From Pseudomonas argentinensis (GTDB lineage Bacteria > Pseudomonadota > Gammaproteobacteria > Pseudomonadales > Pseudomonadaceae), in NCBI RefSeq assembly GCF_001839655.2, contig NZ_CP056087.1, forward strand, positions 2,480,001 to 2,544,000: a stretch of DNA of 64,000 bases. The letters are read 5' to 3'. Made by a program: the position numbers and the translations under genes. Positions 28,106 through 36,777 of the stretch are shown here, piece by piece. The notes under the pieces were generated by a model. That model was not told the DNA's origin and did no database searches. It saw only the letters and a program-made list of their open reading frames with translations. Numbering within the stretch: the stretch's first letter is position 1; each line of letters opens with the position of its first letter.

Positions 28106-29247
28106 AACGGCTGGGCTCCCAATAGTTGAGCGGTGTCATCAGCCCTGGGCGGCTGCACGGCGTCCGCGCAGGCCTGGAGCTCGGACAACGGCAGGGGGCT
28201 AGGCACGGGTGGCTCGATCAGTGCGGGCATGCCGATCTGGTTGTTCATTTCGCGCCAGGCCATGGATACCTCGGTGGCCCACAGGCCGCTGCGCAGGCGC
28301 CGGGCCGGCTCATCGATGTCGCGACACAGCTCTCCCAGGGCGACGATCACCGCATCGGGCCAGAGCTGGTTGAACACCTGGTGATAAGAACCGGGTATCT
28401 GCGCATCGAGGGTGACCATGGTCGGGCCTGCCAGTCGCTCGCTGCCGGGGCCTGCCATGACCAGGCGATCAGTGCTGTCCCTTGAGGCATGCAGGCGTGG
28501 ATTCCACAGCACCGGACCGTGGGTGTCGCACAGGCTGAGCACCCCGGACTCACAGCCGACTTCGAGCCGATGCAGCAGGAAGGAATGGTTATCCGGGTCG
28601 TGTGGATGCACCTGGTTCTGAATGCGCAGGCCTATGGGGACGCCGTTGAAGCTGGCGTTGAGCCGGGTGAAGGGCTGCGTGGCCACGTTTGCCGCTGGTG
28701 CCGCGAACGTCCAGGGACGCACGCCGCCGGCCAGACGTCCGAGGACATCCAGCAAGGGGTAGGCCACCTGGCTGTTGCAGGCCGCATCGATGTAGGCCAG
28801 CCCCTGCTGCTCGCGCAGGTATTGGGCTATGGCGAGGAAACGACGGATTGCCAGAATGTTCGGGTACAGGGTGTTGATCGCATAGGCCGCCTGGCCCTGA
28901 CGGGCGGCCTGCAGGCATGCGGCGATTTCCCGGTGGTGCACCGGGTGTTCCTGCAATACGTGGATGCCCCGGCGCAGCAGGCTCTGCGCCAGTTCGCTGC
29001 CGGTTCCGCCAGTGGCCCCGGAGCGCACCACCACACAGGCGATGTCGATATCCTCGGGCACCTGCTCGACGTCCTGGTACAGCGCTACCGAATAATGTTC
29101 GGCGCAGGCCCGCGAGTAGGCATTGCCCCGCGAAAGGATGCCCACCAGTTCATAGTCCTGATGAGCCCGGGCCAGGGCCTGCAGGTAGATCCGTCCGAAG
29201 GCGGTGCCCGCCACCACCACCCGCTTGCGTGCGCTGCCCCGGCTCAT
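28102..29247 (-). CDS. pchG: Thiazolinyl imide reductase (PchG/Irp3-like)
   Basis: A 381-residue member of the Gfo/Idh/MocA fold. The N-terminal dinucleotide motif is VVVAGTAFGRIYLQAL and the family-specific GIHVLQEHPVHHREI and AYAINTLYPNILAIRRFL segments are present. PchG and Irp3 reduce one thiazoline ring of the carrier-bound chain to thiazolidine using NADPH, in trans. Here one of three predicted rings would be reduced, and the MT domain in the second NRPS could then methylate it. It overlaps both neighbours by 4 nt. Confidence 0.92.
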   Translation of the reverse strand: MSRGSARKRVVVAGTAFGRIYLQALARAHQDYELVGILSRGNAYSRACAEHYSVALYQDVEQVPEDIDIACVVVRSGATGGTGSELAQSLLRRGIHVLQEHPVHHREIAACLQAARQGQAAYAINTLYPNILAIRRFLAIAQYLREQQGLAYIDAACNSQVAYPLLDVLGRLAGGVRPWTFAAPAANVATQPFTRLNASFNGVPIGLRIQNQVHPHDPDNHSFLLHRLEVGCESGVLSLCDTHGPVLWNPRLHASRDSTDRLVMAGPGSERLAGPTMVTLDAQIPGSYHQVFNQLWPDAVIVALGELCRDIDEPARRLRSGLWATEVSMAWREMNNQIGMPALIEPPVPSPLPLSELQACADAVQPPRADDTAQLLGAQPF

Positions 29248-29453
29248 GACCAGGCCACCGGCAGGCTTTGGCTGCCACGGATGAAGGTGCGGTGTGCCTT
29301 CCCGCGACGTTGCAGATTGGGCAGCCGCACCGCCAGGTCCTGCAGGGGCTCCTGCAGCTCGGCGCGGACGAGGGATGAGCCGCTGCTGCGATAGGGTTCG
29401 GCCAAGCCCAGGTAGATGAAGGGATAGGCAGCGGAACAGGTGGTCTGGGTCAT
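29244..29453 (-). CDS. 69-residue protein resembling a cytochrome P450 C-terminus
   Basis: The second half (SLVRAELQEPLQDLAVRL then PNL, and RTFIRGSQSLPVAW) follows the pattern after the heme-ligand loop of bacterial P450s (LAR-ELQ-AL--LLRRFP-L, RG--SLPV-W). The heme Cys loop itself is absent, so it cannot be a P450 on its own. It starts with ATGA overlapping the methyltransferase stop and ends with TGA overlapping the reductase start. That precise coupling suggests that a deletion left a small, still translated frame, or that the small protein has been kept. No function is claimed. Confidence 0.55.
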   Translation of the reverse strand: MTQTTCSAAYPFIYLGLAEPYRSSGSSLVRAELQEPLQDLAVRLPNLQRRGKAHRTFIRGSQSLPVAWS

Positions 29454-31174
29454 CTCAGGTCCTGGGCTGGGTTGAATTGCGCCCACTGCATCAGCGTGTC
29501 GCTGTCGGGCAGACGGTCGGGCAGTTCTATGTGCAGATCGGGGTATTCCAGGTGGGCCGCCAGGGTGGCGCGGCTCAAGCGCTGGCTCGGTACTTGCGCA
29601 ACGAACACCCGGTGGCCCAGCGAAGCCAGTGGATGTTCAGTGCCCGGCAGGCTGCGATTGCCTTGAAAGCCGCTGCGAGCCAGAGCGGCTTGCCACTGAG
29701 CCAGGTCGAGGAAGGTGGCACTGCTGAGCTGGCGTTCATCGCTGGCCTGATCGAGCATGAAGGCCTGGGAGGCCATGACCCAGAATTCCTCGCGCGTCGG
29801 TTCGCTGAACACCAGCCAACCACCGGGTTTGAGCAGGGAATGCAAGGTACTCAGGGAGCGCGCGGTGTCGCGCGAGGCATTGAGCACGCCGCCGGCCACG
29901 ATCAGGTCCCAGGCCTGAGTGCAGTAACCCTGCTCCAGGGCCGAGCGATCGATGTCGAACACCCCATGGCGTACCCAGGGCCATTGCTGCAAACGCGCAG
30001 CAGCCTGTTCGCTGAAGTAGCGCGAGACGTCGGTGCACAGAAAGTCCACCGAGGCGTGTTGCAGCGCCGGCAGCAGCGCCTGGGTGGTGGAGCCGGTGCC
30101 AGCACCGACTTCCAGGATGCGCAGCGGCGTATGTGTCGATTGGCGCGCGGCCCAGGCACCGATCCAGTGGGCCACCGCTCGGTGCTGGTACTGCGCGGCG
30201 AGACTTTCGCGGTACAGTGCCGCCGCGCGCTCGGTACGGCCTTCGGGAAACAGCAGGTGCACCGCCGCGCATTCGCCCCGCATCAGCGCTTGCAACTGGC
30301 GGGCATTGTCCCGGGCATAGGCGATGGTGCCGCTACCGCCGGTATTGGCTTGCCAGTCTCGGGCCAGTTGCGCCCAGATAGCCTCCAGGGCCTCGTGGCT
30401 CCATGCGCTGGCGTCGAGAGTGGGAGTCAAGTGCGTCGCTTCACGACGGAGCAGGCCTTGAGTTTGCAGTACATCGAGCCAGCGGCTGATCAACGCTCGA
30501 TGGCTCGCCGCGATGCCGGCTTCGGTCAGGCGTTGGGTTATGTCGTCCAGTGGCACCGGGAGCAGGCCGCAGCTATCCAGGCCGTTAAGCATCGACAGCA
30601 GGGCGGCACGCCCCAGCCGTTCGGCGAGGCTCACGGCCTCGGTCAGTTGATGCGCTTCGAAATGCCGATCAAGGGCGGCACCGGTCGCCTCGAGATGATC
30701 CTCCACTGACAGTGTTTCGCTGGGGTGAGGCAGAGCGAACAGGGCTTGACCGTAGAGCGCTACAGCGCTGACTTGCGGGTGGTCGAGGGCCCGCTGGCGA
30801 CATTGCTGCAACGCCTGCTCCACGCTAGGCAGATCCTGCCATCGACCTTGCTGCCAGATGTACCCTTGCACCACGCAGCCCAACTGCTCGGCGGCCTGGC
30901 GAGCGAGCCGCGGATGATCGGGCGCGAAGGTCGGTGCGATGAACAGGAGCTGTTGCAACAGGCTCAGGTCGCTCAGGGGCAGGGCAGGAGAGGCCAGCAA
31001 CCGTTCGAGCTGTTCGGCGCTCATCAGCACGACCCTGGATCGTTGCCGCTCCAGCACGGCCAGCAGTCGCGCCGGGGCGAGCTGACCATTGCCCAGATCG
31101 GTCAAGGCCGGCAGCTTCCAACGCGGTTCAGCGCACGGCAGCTCGACCAACAAAGTGTCCACTTTCACCCTCAT
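29450..31174 (-). CDS. Stand-alone SAM methyltransferase with degenerate adenylation-like N-terminus
   Basis: A 574-residue protein. Residues about 235-574 are a class I methyltransferase like those embedded in PchF/HMWP1-type A domains: HRALISRWLDVLQTQGLL, motif I ILEVGAGTGSTTQALL near residue 355, FLCTDVSRYF, and KPGGWLVFSEPT. Residues about 40-130 (VVLMSAEQLERLLASPALPL, AAEQLGCVVQGYIW) resemble the middle of an adenylating enzyme but lack the AMP-binding motifs. It probably acts in trans on the carrier-bound chain, most plausibly as an N- or C-methyltransferase of a thiazoline. It overlaps the neighbours by 4 nt each. Confidence 0.82.
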   Translation of the reverse strand: MRVKVDTLLVELPCAEPRWKLPALTDLGNGQLAPARLLAVLERQRSRVVLMSAEQLERLLASPALPLSDLSLLQQLLFIAPTFAPDHPRLARQAAEQLGCVVQGYIWQQGRWQDLPSVEQALQQCRQRALDHPQVSAVALYGQALFALPHPSETLSVEDHLEATGAALDRHFEAHQLTEAVSLAERLGRAALLSMLNGLDSCGLLPVPLDDITQRLTEAGIAASHRALISRWLDVLQTQGLLRREATHLTPTLDASAWSHEALEAIWAQLARDWQANTGGSGTIAYARDNARQLQALMRGECAAVHLLFPEGRTERAAALYRESLAAQYQHRAVAHWIGAWAARQSTHTPLRILEVGAGTGSTTQALLPALQHASVDFLCTDVSRYFSEQAAARLQQWPWVRHGVFDIDRSALEQGYCTQAWDLIVAGGVLNASRDTARSLSTLHSLLKPGGWLVFSEPTREEFWVMASQAFMLDQASDERQLSSATFLDLAQWQAALARSGFQGNRSLPGTEHPLASLGHRVFVAQVPSQRLSRATLAAHLEYPDLHIELPDRLPDSDTLMQWAQFNPAQDLR

Positions 31175-32205
31175 CGCGATACCCCTACAGCGTGGAACAG
31201 GCGCTGCCCGGCAGCGGCCAGATCCTGATCATCGGCGGGCCAGGTTTCTCGTAGCTCGAAGCCGCTGGCGTGCAAGACATGCCGCCATTGCTCGGGGCCC
31301 ATGAACACCTCATCGGTTTCGCGCAGCGGCGCCCCCTCGGCTGGCGACAACAGCAGATGCATGAAGGTCAGCATCGCCGGGTTGTCGGCAATCGACTCGC
31401 TGAACAGCAAGGTTGCGCCGTCGCGCAGGCAGGTGCGGATGCATTCCAGGCTGCGAGGGAGATGCCGGGCGTTGTGCAGCGTGTTGCCGGCGATCACCAG
31501 GTCCAGGCTATGCGCCTCTATGCCTTGCTCGATGAAGTCCCGATCGAGGTCGAGCTGGGCGAATGTCATGCCTGGCTCCAGGCGGAACTGGCGTTGGGCG
31601 GCAACGGTGAACAGCGGGCTGACGTCGGTGAAGCGATAGTCCTTCGCTCGGTCGGCCAGGGCCGCCAGCACGGCAGCAGTCGTGCAGCCGGCACCGCCAC
31701 CGAGCTCCAGCACGCGCAATACTCCGTCGGCCGCGCTGACCTCGCGCGCACGCGCACCCAAGGCCTGGTTGATCGCGTTGGTGAAGGCGTTGCGTTGGTA
31801 GGCCCCGAGTATCTTGACCGGCTCTCCCGCCTGAAACAGCAAAGGCGCCAGCGCAAGCCTGTCGCGCAGCAGGTCGGGCAGACGGCCTATGACCTGGGTA
31901 TGCAGGTGCGCCATGGCGGGCGGAAACCCGAGTGCGCCGTACAGCAGCGGCAGTTGATCAATGGCTGCATCGGGCGGCGTTGTGCGCCAGGCCAGCAGCC
32001 CGCCGTCATCGTGCAGCATGTCGGCGCGGCCTAACGCAGCCAGCCAGCGGCGCACGATCCAAGCATGGCGGGGCGCCGTGCCCAGGGCCTGGTTGATCTG
32101 TTCAGGTGTGCGCCAGGCCTGTAACGGCAGGGCACGTGAGTCCAACAGAACCTGGGCCATGGCGCCCAGGCTCAGGTGCTCCAATTGCCTGAGGGCGGTA
32201 TTCAT
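31171..32205 (-). CDS. Second stand-alone SAM methyltransferase
   Basis: A 344-residue class I methyltransferase of the same NRPS/PKS-linked type. An N-terminal helical part (RHAWIVRRWLAALGRADML) precedes motif I VLELGGGAGCTTAAVLAAL near residue 167, DYRFTDVSPLF, LDLVIAGNTLHNA and DGATLLFSESIAD. It carries no A-domain remnant. Together with the 574-residue protein it offers two trans methylations beyond the one built into the second NRPS. It overlaps the genes on both sides by 4 nt. Confidence 0.85.
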   Translation of the reverse strand: MNTALRQLEHLSLGAMAQVLLDSRALPLQAWRTPEQINQALGTAPRHAWIVRRWLAALGRADMLHDDGGLLAWRTTPPDAAIDQLPLLYGALGFPPAMAHLHTQVIGRLPDLLRDRLALAPLLFQAGEPVKILGAYQRNAFTNAINQALGARAREVSAADGVLRVLELGGGAGCTTAAVLAALADRAKDYRFTDVSPLFTVAAQRQFRLEPGMTFAQLDLDRDFIEQGIEAHSLDLVIAGNTLHNARHLPRSLECIRTCLRDGATLLFSESIADNPAMLTFMHLLLSPAEGAPLRETDEVFMGPEQWRHVLHASGFELRETWPADDQDLAAAGQRLFHAVGVSR

Positions 32206-33305
32206 AAGCAGCCTTCCTCGGTGCGATGCAATTGATCGATCGGAGCGTCCATCAGGTTCAGCACGCTGATGGCCGAGGTGGATTGCAGGCGCTCCATGCT
32301 GGCGAGGGCTGGCAGTGCACGATCAGCCTGATGGCAACCAGGGTGAATCTCGCCGCTCAGCACACTCATCACCGTGACGGCCGCCATGGCGCCGGTCAGT
32401 GCCGCGTTGCCCGAGCCACCGAGCAGCACGCTGCGGGTTACGGCTTGCTCGTCGCGCAGACCATCGAGTTGCAGCAACAGGGTGACGAAGGGAGCCTGGC
32501 CGCTGAGATCCAGCAGGCTGGCCTGACGCAGGCGCTGAGCAGCTTCGGCGCGCGGCAGAGCGTGGGCCAGGTCGAGCGCCTTGAGCACATAACCGTCCGC
32601 GATGACGTTGAACCACTGGCCGACTTCCAGTTGCAGATCCTGCGCCAGGCTTTCGCCCTCGCGATTCAGGTAGGGCAATAGCTGCACCGGCCCGGGGAAA
32701 CACGGCATGGCAACATCCCGGCGGCGGGTCAGGGCGCGGCTGCACCGGCCGTTGCGCCAGGCCGCCAAGGGCTCGCTGGAGCCATCCACGGCGCCTTGCA
32801 GAAAGTCGTCGGCAGCCACCAGGGTGAACTGGTCGCGCAGGCCGAAATAGCTGGTCAATGCCTTCACCTGGGTGAAGTCCCGTGTGGCCAGCCAGCGCGG
32901 CAGCAGGCCGGTCAGGCCCGGTTGCAGCCCGGCACCGAGCACTGCGCAGCGACGCTGCCAGGGGGATGCGGCGAAGCTGATTTCGCCGGCCGCATCGACA
33001 TAATGAGTGTCGGCTGCAAGGGCCGCTTGCGCGCAGCGGTCTCCCAGGCGCCAGGACGGTCCGGCGCAATTGAGCAGAAGTTCGCAACCGCGGGCGAACG
33101 CGGCCAGGGTGTTGCTATCGTTGACGTCCACTGTCGCCCAATGCAGGCGCGCCGAGGGCCACTGCCGCTGGAGCTGCGCGATGCAGTGGGCACCCTTGGT
33201 GGCGTCACGTCCGCCCAGGCGCAGCTCATCCAGGCCCTGGCCCAACAGGGCGCGGACACTGGCCAGACCGACATCGCCGCTGGCGCCGAGTATGCCGATC
33301 AGCAT
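32202..33305 (-). CDS. Saccharopine-dehydrogenase-like oxidoreductase
   Basis: A 367-residue NAD(P)-binding protein. The Rossmann motif GILGASGDVGLASVRALL is at the N-terminus, followed by LRLGGRDATKGA, LLNCAGPSWRLGDRCAQAAL and THYVDAAGE, the pattern of saccharopine dehydrogenase family NADP-binding domains. Pyochelin and yersiniabactin loci lack it. It could oxidise or reduce a pathway intermediate or a precursor; the reaction cannot be read from sequence. It overlaps the upstream ABC gene by 7 nt and the methyltransferase by 4 nt. Confidence 0.85.
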   Translation of the reverse strand: MLIGILGASGDVGLASVRALLGQGLDELRLGGRDATKGAHCIAQLQRQWPSARLHWATVDVNDSNTLAAFARGCELLLNCAGPSWRLGDRCAQAALAADTHYVDAAGEISFAASPWQRRCAVLGAGLQPGLTGLLPRWLATRDFTQVKALTSYFGLRDQFTLVAADDFLQGAVDGSSEPLAAWRNGRCSRALTRRRDVAMPCFPGPVQLLPYLNREGESLAQDLQLEVGQWFNVIADGYVLKALDLAHALPRAEAAQRLRQASLLDLSGQAPFVTLLLQLDGLRDEQAVTRSVLLGGSGNAALTGAMAAVTVMSVLSGEIHPGCHQADRALPALASMERLQSTSAISVLNLMDAPIDQLHRTEEGCL

Positions 33306-35044
33306 GGCTGCACCTGCGCTTTCAGACGCCAGCCACCGGCACGTTGGCGGTCGTGCCAGAACCCGGCATAACGGCCATTGCGGGCCAGCAACTGGGCGTG
33401 AGTGCCCGCTTCGATCAGGCGACCCTCCTCGAGTACCAGTATCTGGTCGGCGGTCATGATGGTCGGCAAGCGATGAGCGATCACCAGCACCGTCGAGCTC
33501 CGCATCAAGGTGCGGATGGCCGTCTGGACATAGGCCTCGTTGTGCGGATCGAGGGCGGCGGTGGCCTCGTCGAGCAATACGATGGGTGCGCGTTTGAGCA
33601 GGGCCCTGGCCAGGGATACCCGTTGACGTTCGCCGCCGGATAGCGCGGTGCCGCCTTCGCCTACCGGCGTGTTCCAGCCGTGCGGCAGGCGCGCGACGAT
33701 TTCATCGACCCCGGCCAGCCGTGCCGCATCCGCCACCTGCTCCATGCTGGCGTGCGGGTTGCCGGCGCGGATATTGGCCTCCAGGCTATCGTCGAACAGG
33801 TAGACGTCCTGCATCACCAGGGATAGCTGTGCCATCAAGGCTTCGCTGGTCAGTTCGCGCACATCCACGCCGCCAACCTTGACACTGCCTTCGCTGGCAT
33901 CGAAGAAGCGCATCAGCAACCGGGTAACGGTGGTCTTGCCCGAGCCCGAGGCGCCGACGATGGCCGTCATCGAATGGGCCGGAACCCGGAAGCTCAGGTC
34001 GCGTAGCACCATTGGGCCACCTGGATAAGCGAAACTGACATGCTCGAAGGACAGGCTACCGGGGGCGCTCAGCGGGCGGCTGGCAGCGGGCTGCGGCAGC
34101 GGCGGCTCGCGCAGGATGCCTGCCAGGTGTTCCAGGTCGTTGCCGGCCATGCGCAACAAGCCGCTGCGTGCAGCCGCTTCGGCCAGTGGACCGACGAAAC
34201 GCGCCGACAAGGCCAGCAAGGCGATCAGTTCGATGGCATCGATCTGGTCATGGACGACCAAGGCAATCCCTACCGCCACCAGCAGGGCGAACGCCAGCTG
34301 CACGCTCAGGCCGCCAGCCAGCAGTTTGGGGAAGGTGTGCGCCAGCATGGAGCCGCCGGCCTGATGCTGCGCCTGATTGGCCTCCTGCAGTGGTCGATAG
34401 CCTTCCTGGGGCCTGCCAAAGGCACGCAGTACCTGCTGATAGCGGGCGAACTCCACCACCCGGTTGCCGGCCAGGGTGGCGGCGGCCTCGACGCGCGCAT
34501 CGGTACTGCCAATGGCCGCGGCCGACCAGCGATGAGTCCAGTAGATCAGCGGAGCACAGAGCATCGCGGTCAGGCCCAGTCGCCAGTCGAAGACGAACAG
34601 GCCCATGGCCACCGTGGCGGGCACCACCACCCCGGACACTACCGGGCCCAGATAATGGGCGAACAGGCCGGTGACCATCAGCGTCCCGCTGGTGGCGCTG
34701 CGGGACAGGCGGCCGACCTTTTCCGAATCGAACCAGCCCAGCGGCAAGCTGACCAGGTGCTGGCCGAGGCGCTCATGCAAGGTGGTCAACACCACCAGGG
34801 CCAGGGCAAAACCTTTCATGGCCTGTTGGTAATGGGCGATGCACGTCAGTGTTACCAACGCCGCCAGGCCGGCCAGCCAGGTCATGGCGGTGCTCAGGTC
34901 ATCGCTCAGCAGCGCGCGCAGGATCGGCACCAGCAAGGTCACGGCCACACCTTGCAGCACGGCGCTGGCCACCAGCCAGGCGAGATAGCGATAAAGGCAG
35001 GGGGTATGGGTCGGGCCCAGCAATGTGCGAAGACTACTGATCAC
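33299..35044 (-). CDS. ABC transporter, fused permease-ATPase (PchI/YbtQ-like)
   Basis: A 581-residue half-size exporter-fold ABC protein: six membrane spans (about residues 20-310) and an ATPase with Walker A GASGSGKTT, signature LSGGERQRV and Walker B IVLLDEATAALD. PchHI and YbtPQ pairs in related loci have the exporter fold and, for YbtPQ, an uptake role for the metal complex. The start is a GTG at 35044 overlapping the TGA of the partner gene (GTGA). The two halves would form a heterodimer in the inner membrane. Confidence 0.9.
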   Translation of the reverse strand: MISSLRTLLGPTHTPCLYRYLAWLVASAVLQGVAVTLLVPILRALLSDDLSTAMTWLAGLAALVTLTCIAHYQQAMKGFALALVVLTTLHERLGQHLVSLPLGWFDSEKVGRLSRSATSGTLMVTGLFAHYLGPVVSGVVVPATVAMGLFVFDWRLGLTAMLCAPLIYWTHRWSAAAIGSTDARVEAAATLAGNRVVEFARYQQVLRAFGRPQEGYRPLQEANQAQHQAGGSMLAHTFPKLLAGGLSVQLAFALLVAVGIALVVHDQIDAIELIALLALSARFVGPLAEAAARSGLLRMAGNDLEHLAGILREPPLPQPAASRPLSAPGSLSFEHVSFAYPGGPMVLRDLSFRVPAHSMTAIVGASGSGKTTVTRLLMRFFDASEGSVKVGGVDVRELTSEALMAQLSLVMQDVYLFDDSLEANIRAGNPHASMEQVADAARLAGVDEIVARLPHGWNTPVGEGGTALSGGERQRVSLARALLKRAPIVLLDEATAALDPHNEAYVQTAIRTLMRSSTVLVIAHRLPTIMTADQILVLEEGRLIEAGTHAQLLARNGRYAGFWHDRQRAGGWRLKAQVQPC

Positions 35045-36777
35045 AGGGGCATTTCCAGGCAGGGGGCGGTGCTTTCGGCGCTGGCGCGCCATAGCCGGGC
35101 ATAGGCACCGTTCGCTTCGAGCAGTTGCTCGTGGCGGCCACGCTCGACCACCCGCCCCCGATCGAGAACGACGATCTGGTCCACGTCGCGGATGCTCGCC
35201 AGACGATGGGCGATCACCAGAACCGTGCGTCCCTGGGCGAGGATCGACAGGGCGTCCTGGATTTGTGCCTCGGATTCGGGGTCGGCATGGGAGGTGGCTT
35301 CATCGAGGATCAGCACCGGCGTATCGGCCAGCAGAGTGCGGGCTATGGTCAGCCGCTGCGCCTCCCCGCCGGAAAAGATGGCATCTTCACCGATCACCGA
35401 TTGATAGCCACGGGGCAGGGCCTGGATGCGCTGATGAATCCGCGCCGATTCGGCGGCAGCCTGCATCTCCGGCTCGCTGGCCTGAGGGCGTCCCAGGCGC
35501 AGGTTGTCAGCGACGCTGCCGTGCACCAGTTGCGCGTCCTGCAACACGAATCCCACATGTCGATACAACTGGCGTGGGTGTATTTCCCGCACGTCGGCCC
35601 CGCCGATCAGAACACGCCCGGCGCTGACGTCATGAAAGCGCGGCACCAGCTTGGCCAGGGTCGACTTGCCGGCGCCGGAGGCTCCCACCAGCGCGGTTAT
35701 GCTGCCCGCCGGGCAATGCAGGTCGACGCCGTCGAGAATCGGATGCCCGGGGTCATAGCCGAATCCCACGCGCTCGAAGGTGATGTCGTTGCCTTGCGGC
35801 TGCACGCAGGCCTCCGCTACGGGCAGTTCTTCGACCGAGAGCAATGCCTCGATCCGGCCGGCTGCGGCCAGGGCCGTGCGTTGGGCGGTCAGGCTCTGGT
35901 TGATCACCAGCAGCGATTGCGGGATGAGCACAGCCACCAGGGTTTCGGCGAACAACTGCAGTGGCGTGATCCAACCTTTGGCCAGTAGCAAGCTGCCCAC
36001 TCCCAGGCTCGCCAGCAGGATCACCGGCACGCTCAGGGCCATGGAGGAAAACGCCTCCAGGCGCAGCAACGGTCGGACCCACCCGGCGTATTGCTCGCCG
36101 AACTGGTTGACCGCCTGCTGATAACTGCGGTGGGCCTGGCCGGTCTGGCCAAAGGCCTTGACCACGGCGATGCCATGGACGAACTCGACGATGGCGGCGC
36201 TGACCCGGGTCATGCTCTTGTCCAACTGCGTCATCTTGCTGCCAAAGCCTCGCATCATCAGGGCGTAGGCCACGGCATAGATGGGCAAGGTCAGTACCGC
36301 CAGCAGCGCCAGGGGCCAGTTCAGCCAGGCCAGCCACGCCAACCCGGCCAAAGGTGTGACGAGCGCAGCGGTGAACTCCACCGCGTGGTGGGCGACGAGG
36401 TGATGCAGGTCTTCGAGGTCGTCCTGCACCACCTTGCGCACGGCACCGGAGGTGGTGTCGCTGTACCAGCCCAGGGGCACTCGTCCCAGTTTGCTGACCA
36501 TGGCCTCGCGCAGGCTGGCTTGCAGGCGGTGGTCGGCCAGGTGGGTCAGCCACAGGGCCAAACCATTGGCCATCCAGGCCAGACTCAGGCCGAGTACCGC
36601 CAGCGCCGCCCACCGCCACAGCGAATGGAGGGTGTTGTCGCCCGCCAGCAGCAAGCGGCCCAGTTCGGTCAGTGCGATGAAGGGCAACAGGTTAACCAGT
36701 GCTCCGACGGCGGCGAATGACACGCCGATTCGAATCAGACCATCGACCGGGCGTTTGAGGGTTTTCAAGGCGGTCAT
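35041..36777 (-). CDS. ABC transporter, fused permease-ATPase (PchH/YbtP-like)
   Basis: A 578-residue half-size ABC protein, partner of the gene downstream. Six membrane spans precede an ATPase with Walker A GASGAGKST, signature FSGGEAQRL (slightly non-standard first residue) and Walker B VLILDEATSHADPESE. ATG 36777 overlaps the NRPS stop (ATGA); the longer upstream frame is antisense noise inside the NRPS. By analogy with YbtP it handles import or release of the metal-loaded siderophore; direction is not determined. Confidence 0.9.
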   Translation of the reverse strand: MTALKTLKRPVDGLIRIGVSFAAVGALVNLLPFIALTELGRLLLAGDNTLHSLWRWAALAVLGLSLAWMANGLALWLTHLADHRLQASLREAMVSKLGRVPLGWYSDTTSGAVRKVVQDDLEDLHHLVAHHAVEFTAALVTPLAGLAWLAWLNWPLALLAVLTLPIYAVAYALMMRGFGSKMTQLDKSMTRVSAAIVEFVHGIAVVKAFGQTGQAHRSYQQAVNQFGEQYAGWVRPLLRLEAFSSMALSVPVILLASLGVGSLLLAKGWITPLQLFAETLVAVLIPQSLLVINQSLTAQRTALAAAGRIEALLSVEELPVAEACVQPQGNDITFERVGFGYDPGHPILDGVDLHCPAGSITALVGASGAGKSTLAKLVPRFHDVSAGRVLIGGADVREIHPRQLYRHVGFVLQDAQLVHGSVADNLRLGRPQASEPEMQAAAESARIHQRIQALPRGYQSVIGEDAIFSGGEAQRLTIARTLLADTPVLILDEATSHADPESEAQIQDALSILAQGRTVLVIAHRLASIRDVDQIVVLDRGRVVERGRHEQLLEANGAYARLWRASAESTAPCLEMPL

